Positions 59,666-64,000 of a stretch of DNA of 64,000 bases are shown piece by piece; position 1 is the first letter of the stretch; each line of letters opens with the position of its first letter. The stretch is taken from the NCBI GenBank assembly GCA_035934405.1, contig DASYXW010000089.1:1-64000 (forward strand), written 5' to 3'. Made by a program: the position numbers and the translations under genes. The notes beneath the pieces were generated by a model that was not told where the DNA came from, searched no databases, and saw only the letters and a list, made by a program, of their open reading frames with translations. This stretch comes from DASYXW01 sp035934405 (lineage in GTDB: Bacteria > Acidobacteriota > Terriglobia > UBA7540).

Positions 59666-61417
59666 TCACCCCCGGCTCAAGTCTTTCACTTCCACCCAGG
59701 CACATTCGAAGCGCCGCTCGAACTCCCCCACGCGCGGGTCGCGTCCGGCGCGCTCCCGGGCGTTGGGACGCGCTGCTACCGCCTTACCCTCACCTTCATC
59801 GAGTGTAACATGGATTTTGACGGGTTGCCCTAGCACCTCGGCGCACGCGGCGCGGAGCGCTTCCTGATTCTCCCGCCCTTTCAACAGATCGGCCCAGACG
59901 CTGCCGGAATTGCCCCGCGCGTAAGTGAAGCGGACTTCGCCGTTTTCAAAGCGCCAGCCCGAAACGTGGTCCAGGCAACTGCTGACGAACTTTTTCGACT
60001 GGTCGAAAAGCAACGATTTGATGGCCGCGAGCCGCGGGTCGGCGACGACCTCCTGTTCTGAGGCGGAGGAGGGGGCCGCCGGCGATGTTCCTTCGGCCGC
60101 GCGGATCACCGCAATTGCCGCCGGGCCATGCGCGGCGCTTTCCAATTTTCTTTCGACCGGTGGGCCAGCCGCGGGGACAGTTCGCGCGGCCGGACCTGGG
60201 GTGGCGCGGCTTGCCATCGGGGCCGCTGGGGTTGTTAGGGCCGCCGCCGCTGCCTGTTCACTTTGATTGGCCGCAGTGGCCTGACGCGCGCCCGCTAGTT
60301 CGCTCAACAGGCCTTCGAGCGGGGCCAACCGCCGCGCGTGGACCAGCTTCACGAGGCCGAGTTCAAGGTTGAAGCGCGGCTGCAACGAATACCGCAGTTC
60401 CGCCTGGGTTCGCAGGAGAATCTGGAAGAATCGCGCCAGGTCTTCTTCTCCGAGGCGTTTCGAGAGCTCGCCGAGCGTTTTGCGCTCGTCGTTGGGAACC
60501 TGCAGAAGGGTGCTTTCCGCTCCGCAACTCTTGGCGATCATCAGGTTGCGGATGTAGCGGGTGAACTCCGCACAGAAGGCGCCGATTTCGTAGCCCTCGT
60601 TGGCGAGCTCGTTCACCTGTTCGAGCACGCGACTCGCGTCACCGGCGTCGATCGCTTCCACCATCCCGCTGAGAAACCGCGACGGCACCACGCCGAGCAA
60701 CTGCCGCACGTGGTCTTCGCCCAGGCGCTCGCCGCAGGCGGCAATCACCTGATCGAGCAGCGAGAGCGCGTCGCGGAGGCTGCCTTCCGCCGCCTGGGTG
60801 ACGGCGGCAAGCGACCCTTCGTCGGCCTCGATCTTTTCCTCGCGGCAAACGTATTCGAGGCGCGAGAAAATCTCGGCGTAATCGAGGAGCCGGAAGGAGA
60901 AGTGCTGGCAGCGCGAGAGGATGGTGGGCGGCAGTTTGTGCGGCTCCGTCGTTGCCAGGATGAAGAGCGAGCGCGGCGGCGGCTCTTCGAGAGTTTTCAG
61001 AAGGGCGTTGAAGGCCTCGGTGGTGAGCATGTGGACTTCATCAATGATGAAGACCTTGTAGCGGTCGCGCGCCGGCAGGTACCGCACGGTCTCGCGCAGC
61101 TCGCGGATCTCGTCAATGCCACGGTTCGAGGCGGCGTCAATCTCAAGCACGTCCACGGAATTGCCGGCGGTGATTTCGCGGCAGGAATCGCACGTGCCGT
61201 CCGGCGTGACGGTCGGCCCCTTCGCGCAGTTTACGGCTTTCGCCAGGATGCGCGCCGTGGTGGTTTTGCCCACGCCGCGCGCCCCGGAAAAGATGTAGCC
61301 GTGGGCCACGCGATCATGAGTGACGGCGTTCTTCAGGGTGTCGGTGATGAGACGCTGCCCGACGACGTCGTCGAACACCTGCGGCCGGTATTTGCGGGCG
61401 ATCACCTGGTACGACAT
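59666..61417 (-). CDS. dnaX: DNA polymerase III subunit gamma/tau
   Basis: The 583-residue protein has the clamp-loader AAA+ start YQVIARKYRPQVFDDVVGQ, Walker A GARGVGKTTT (Lys51), VLEIDAASNRGIDEIRELRE, Walker B-type VFIIDEVHMLTTEAFNALLK and SRC motif ILSRCQHFSFR. The zinc site shows Cys64, Cys76 and Cys79, but the expected fourth Cys near 73 is Asp. An Ala/Pro linker and a C-terminal tau-like domain follow. It loads the sliding clamp. It is downstream of the SRP RNA. Confidence 0.95.
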   Translation of the reverse strand: MSYQVIARKYRPQVFDDVVGQRLITDTLKNAVTHDRVAHGYIFSGARGVGKTTTARILAKAVNCAKGPTVTPDGTCDSCREITAGNSVDVLEIDAASNRGIDEIRELRETVRYLPARDRYKVFIIDEVHMLTTEAFNALLKTLEEPPPRSLFILATTEPHKLPPTILSRCQHFSFRLLDYAEIFSRLEYVCREEKIEADEGSLAAVTQAAEGSLRDALSLLDQVIAACGERLGEDHVRQLLGVVPSRFLSGMVEAIDAGDASRVLEQVNELANEGYEIGAFCAEFTRYIRNLMIAKSCGAESTLLQVPNDERKTLGELSKRLGEEDLARFFQILLRTQAELRYSLQPRFNLELGLVKLVHARRLAPLEGLLSELAGARQATAANQSEQAAAAALTTPAAPMASRATPGPAARTVPAAGPPVERKLESAAHGPAAIAVIRAAEGTSPAAPSSASEQEVVADPRLAAIKSLLFDQSKKFVSSCLDHVSGWRFENGEVRFTYARGNSGSVWADLLKGRENQEALRAACAEVLGQPVKIHVTLDEGEGKAVAARPNARERAGRDPRVGEFERRFECAWVEVKDLSRG

Positions 61418-61420
61418 AGT

Positions 61421-61489
61421 GTAGGGGTCGGGGGACAGGGGTCGGTGACCGGGGTTTCACTGACCCCCGAACCCCGACCCCTGACCCCA
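61421..61489. repeat. Quasi-palindrome of GGGGTCGG-type repeats upstream of dnaX
   Basis: The left arm (from 61421, GTAGGGGTCGGGGGACAGGG) and the right arm (about 61460-61489, CTGACCCCCGAACCCCGACC) are reverse complements in outline. The same unit occurs once at about 59214-59245. It lies between ffs and dnaX on the minus strand. Confidence 0.7.
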
Positions 61490-61495
61490 ATTCTG

Positions 61496-61603
61496 GTCAG
61501 ACTTCGGGTTGATCTGCGGCACACGGAGAGGTCCGCTACCGTTGCTTCCTTCCGGACCTGGCGGGGTTCACGAACATCCGTCGCACAGAGCCCGAAGTCT
61601 GAC
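61496..61603 (-). ncRNA. ffs: Signal recognition particle RNA (4.5S-type)
   Basis: On the minus strand the core CCAGGTCCGGAAGGAAGCAA and ACGGTAGCGG is the universal SRP domain IV with its GGAA tetraloop. The ends GTCAGACTTCGGG and CCCGAAGTCTGAC form a perfect 13-bp stem that sets the limits, for a small SRP RNA of about 108 nt. It partners Ffh in membrane targeting. The ffs-dnaX-ybaB-recR order is shared with many other bacteria. Confidence 0.93.
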
Positions 61604-61762
61604 ATGGCCCTTCCTCGGTCAAATGGAACGGCTAACTCGGTCATGGTAGCACGCGGGGTTGCCGGGCGTCGAACCTTTTGTCCGTGCATTCGAAACATCC
61701 TCCCTTTGCCAACAGGCGCAGATAAGACCGCAGTCCGGCCATTTGCTCCTTGTCGAGATCAG

Positions 61763-62227
61763 CTAACCAGCTTTATTTTCAATACGTTGACGGCTTTCCA
61801 GGCCGAGACCTCTCATAAGCCGCTTATTTTCAGTACGTTGACGGCTTAGCACGAGCGTCGGTGAAACTCGCACTGATTCGAAAAGAGATTCAGGGTTTGT
61901 TTTTCGAAACACTTCTTTTTCTTCCTCAGTGCAACTACCGATGAACGCCCACCAATAGTCTATTGCGATCCCTTCCATCAGCTCCAAATCCTTCTTGTCC
62001 TCGGGCGGGTAAGCGAACCGGTCACGGAAGAAGTCAAACCAGAGCGGATTCTCCCCCGAGCTGACGAGCCACTCCCGGAACGACCCGGCGTGCAGGCCCT
62101 TTTTTATGGCGTTCCAGCGGACGCGATTCTTGCCGGCTGCGGTGCGCGGTCCGGTGGATTGGGCGGCATTGGCGCGATTGGCGGCCAGCCGGGCCGGGGT
62201 CATGGTGGGCGATTTGCGTAACGACAT
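61763..62227 (-). CDS. STGPRT-motif protein of a dispersed repeat family
   Basis: From ATG 62227 the protein has 154 residues. TPARLAANRANAAQSTGPRT then AAGKNRVRWNAIKKGLHAGS is the signature of a family common in Acidobacteria and other soil bacteria (from memory). No catalytic motif is known. The C-terminus (VLSRQRTENKR and ESRQRIENKAG) is encoded by two copies of an AT-rich 26-bp repeat (61772-61797 and 61823-61848). A decayed relative lies at 37979-38163. I do not know a function; mobility or a recombination-linked role is possible. Confidence 0.75.
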   Translation of the reverse strand: MSLRKSPTMTPARLAANRANAAQSTGPRTAAGKNRVRWNAIKKGLHAGSFREWLVSSGENPLWFDFFRDRFAYPPEDKKDLELMEGIAIDYWWAFIGSCTEEEKEVFRKTNPESLFESVRVSPTLVLSRQRTENKRLMRGLGLESRQRIENKAG

Positions 62228-62258
62228 GGCCGTCTCTAATGAAACAGTACCTAGATTT

Positions 62259-62287
62259 CTATAATATACCCAGTATAAGATTGTCAA
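62259..62287 (-). promoter_or_regulatory. Sigma-70-type promoter of the STGPRT gene
   Basis: On the minus strand, TTGACA (62282-62287, perfect) and TTATAG (62259-62264) are 17 bp apart in an AT-rich stretch. The predicted start leaves a leader of about 25 nt before ATG 62227. Confidence 0.6.
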
Positions 62288-62338
62288 GAGTCTGGACCCG
62301 AAGGCAGAAGTTCACAAACGGCCCAAGGGAGGTGAGAA

Positions 62339-62722
62339 ATGAAATCTGCGGGAGCGATACTGGGGCTGGTGATCGCTCTGGCTATCGGATACTTCGTTTA
62401 CAAGGCGGAGTTTGCCCGCGGCCCCGAGGGTGGGGCGCCGCCGCAAGAGCAAATTGATACGGCCGGCGTCACGAGTGACTTGGTGTCGATTGGCCAGGCC
62501 GAACGGCTCTACCTCGCCGGCCACGGCAGCTACGCCACGCTTGACCAGTTGCAGCAGGACGGGGACATCACTTTTTCCGGCGCCAATCGGCGCGGCTACA
62601 ACTACACGGCCGAAGTGGATGACGGCCAGCACTTCAAGGTAACCGCCGTTCCCACTGATCCTGCCAAGGCCGGCTGGCCCACGTTTACCGTGGACGAAAC
62701 GATGCAGGTCACGCGGCAGTGA
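62339..62722 (+). CDS. Pilin-like small membrane-anchored protein
   Basis: The 127 residues have an N-terminal helix (AGAILGLVIALAIGYFVYKA) after a GGGAGGTG site. The periplasmic part reads SDLVSIGQAERLYLAGHGSY then ATLDQLQQDGDITF, a pattern found in type IV pilin-like acidobacterial proteins. There is no standard prepilin cleavage site, so it may be only anchored. It is divergent from the STGPRT gene. Confidence 0.75.
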   Translation: MKSAGAILGLVIALAIGYFVYKAEFARGPEGGAPPQEQIDTAGVTSDLVSIGQAERLYLAGHGSYATLDQLQQDGDITFSGANRRGYNYTAEVDDGQHFKVTAVPTDPAKAGWPTFTVDETMQVTRQ

Positions 62723-62867
62723 CTTCAACGGGGCGGTGACTCAGTTTGATGTTTCATGACATTGCCCTCTGAAGTCATCCCCGCGACAGCGGGAATGACG
62801 GTAAAGAGAGTTGATTTGACTCGGGCCGTGCGCTTGCTACAATAAGAACGTGGCAAGGTGACGGCCC

Positions 62868-63722
62868 GTGGCGACGAGGTTCCGGCGTTTCACTCTTACT
62901 CTGGTTCGTCCTCTCTTCCTCGCTGTATTTTGCCTCTTATCGGTCGTGACTCCCGCGTTGGCGCGGAAGGCCGGCCCTTCCAACCTGCCGAGCCCTTCCG
63001 ACAATCCTTCCAACAATCCTCCCAATAACAGCAATCGAAACGGCCGCCTGAACACGCAGGGCCAGATCGAGCTGATCCGCGGTCTTTCGAGCGAAATTGC
63101 GGTGGCCAAGGTTGCGCTACCGCGGGGCAAGCACGGCATCTACCTCGATTCGAGCGGACGAGTGGACGAAACGAAGGCACGCCAGGAGATGAAGCAGAAC
63201 GGCGCCGCCATTACCCCCGGCACCCCGGTGAACATCACCAAGCTCGCCTTCAAGTCCGATGCCCTGGTGTTTGAAATCAACGGCGGCGGCAAGCGCAGCA
63301 GGAAGTGGTATCAGCGGATCGAAATCGGCATGGGGAACTCCACCGCGCCCATTGGGGCACAGCCTCCCGTGCTGGCTTACGGCTCTTGGATCACACTGAA
63401 GTTCCCGGGCAAGGTGCCGAGCCTGACGGTGCAGAAGACGAAGCAGCTTCTGGCCGCCGTGCTGGATTTTGAGCGCCACGCGCCCACCGTTCTCTATTCG
63501 CCTTCCATCCCAGCAAAGTTCAAGGAGGCGATCAAGAAACACCAGGTGGTGACCGGGATGGACACCGACGCCGTGCTTTCGGCCAAAGGCCCGCCGGACC
63601 GCAAGGTGCGCACCGATCAACCTGACGGCAGTGAGAAAGAGGACTGGATTTACGGCACCCCGCCTCACGTCCTATTCGTGACCTTTGACGGCGATACCGT
63701 GGTCAACGTCCACCAGTACTGA
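62868..63722 (+). CDS. Secreted protein with BamE/SmpA-like C-terminal domain
   Basis: The 284 residues start at GTG 62868 with a signal peptide (VRPLFLAVFCLLSVVTPALA). An Asn/Pro-rich linker covers about 35-60. The middle domain (AVAKVALPRGKHGIYLDSSG and on) is unrecognised. The C-terminal VVTGMDTDAVLSAKGPPDRK then EKEDWIYGTPPHVLFVTFDG follows the BamE/SmpA pattern (GM...V...G.P...W.Y). It ends one base before the stop of the convergent next gene. The role is unknown; an outer-membrane link is inferred. Confidence 0.75.
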   Translation: MATRFRRFTLTLVRPLFLAVFCLLSVVTPALARKAGPSNLPSPSDNPSNNPPNNSNRNGRLNTQGQIELIRGLSSEIAVAKVALPRGKHGIYLDSSGRVDETKARQEMKQNGAAITPGTPVNITKLAFKSDALVFEINGGGKRSRKWYQRIEIGMGNSTAPIGAQPPVLAYGSWITLKFPGKVPSLTVQKTKQLLAAVLDFERHAPTVLYSPSIPAKFKEAIKKHQVVTGMDTDAVLSAKGPPDRKVRTDQPDGSEKEDWIYGTPPHVLFVTFDGDTVVNVHQY

Positions 63723-64000
63723 TCACCACTCAAACTCAACCCTCGCGCGATAGGTGGCAAACTCGGCGTAGGGCGAGATGCGGAGCTTACGTATGGGACG
63801 CGCGTCGTCGCAGTAGGCGAGAACGGCGGTGAGCACGTTCGCCTGCTTCGCATCGAAGACCAGGTAAGGCTCCGGCAGGTAAAAGTCCCTCTGCGGACCG
63901 ACGGTCGCGTAGCGCCCCACGAATTTCCCGTTGAGGTAGAGCAGCGCGTCGCGGTCTGCCTCGAACGTAACTTTCCACTGTACTGACCATTCTTCGGGTA
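63723..64000 (-). CDS. C-terminal end of a glycoside hydrolase-like protein (partial)
   Basis: The minus strand is open from the window edge to TGA at 63723-63725. It reads WKVTFEADRDALLYLNGKFV, then GRYATVGPQRDFYLPEPYLV. This resembles the C-terminal jelly-roll of beta-galactosidase-like enzymes (LYLNG..IGRY...GPQ..FYLP). The catalytic domain is outside the window, so activity cannot be judged. It abuts the convergent gene with no spacer. Confidence 0.7.
   Translation of the reverse strand, partial: PEEWSVQWKVTFEADRDALLYLNGKFVGRYATVGPQRDFYLPEPYLVFDAKQANVLTAVLAYCDDARPIRKLRISPYAEFATYRARVEFEW

Overview
The window is high-GC bacterial chromosome, most likely from an Acidobacteriota genome or metagenome bin. 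The best taxonomic clue is the permease at 30692-33166, whose N-terminus matches the duplicated orphan (MacB/FtsX-type) permeases that are greatly expanded in Acidobacteria. A split glycine decarboxylase (gcvPA), the pst operon, a ClpC and a BamA/OmpH outer-membrane set also fit a diderm soil or sediment acidobacterium. Most of the window is housekeeping sequence. No phage, complete insertion sequence or CRISPR array is visible.

Layout. 1-2.2 kb: tldD end, pmbA and a small membrane-anchored protein. 2.2-7.3 kb: a phosphoesterase, aroC, and a def-fmt-rsmB cluster. 7.4-9.9 kb: a GT39 and GT2 lipid-linked glycosyltransferase pair on the minus strand. 10.1 kb: tRNA-Gly(CCC). 11-16.7 kb: an overlapping RND efflux operon (adaptor, pump, outer-membrane factor). 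17-19 kb: a secreted protein and a small RHH plus HEPN-like pair. 19-24.6 kb: glutaryl-CoA dehydrogenase, an ECF sigma factor with a cysteine-rich partner, and gcvT-gcvH-gcvPA. 24.8-33.2 kb: uvrC, two YtxH paralogues, a glycosyltransferase-like gene, an amidase, a TM2 protein and the permease. 34-37.9 kb: a minus-strand selD-TPR-membrane protein-thiE operon. 38.5-43.6 kb: larB, tRNA-Val(CAC), yvcK, a TPR protein and lolC/E-lolD. 43.6-50.7 kb: clpC, bamA, ompH and a DksA-like gene. 51-53.3 kb: a PEGA protein and a second secreted protein. 53.5-58.6 kb: a decayed pstS copy, pstSCAB and phoU. 58.6-61.6 kb: recR, ybaB, dnaX and the SRP RNA. 61.8-64 kb: a repeat-family gene, a pilin-like gene, a BamE-like secreted protein and the end of a glycoside hydrolase-like gene.

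The most notable observation is that selD is itself a selenoprotein gene. Its frame continues upstream through an in-frame UGA at codon 16, in the GUAAK active-site motif, and a perfect 8-bp stem with a 5-nt G-first loop lies 11 nt after the UGA, as expected of a bacterial SECIS. The organism should therefore make selenocysteine, although selA, selB and selC are not in this window.

Several non-coding patterns recur. At about ten gene junctions there are quasi-palindromes whose arms are degenerate 6-9-nt tandem repeats, with a different unit at each locus. A separate family of REP-like palindromes starts with TAGCGC(C/T)GG. A family of genes carrying AT-rich 26-bp repeats at the 3' end has one intact and one frameshifted copy. 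Three 8-bp Pho-box-like repeats with 3-nt spacing lie upstream of the phosphate operon, followed by a decayed pstS that still has an open frame.
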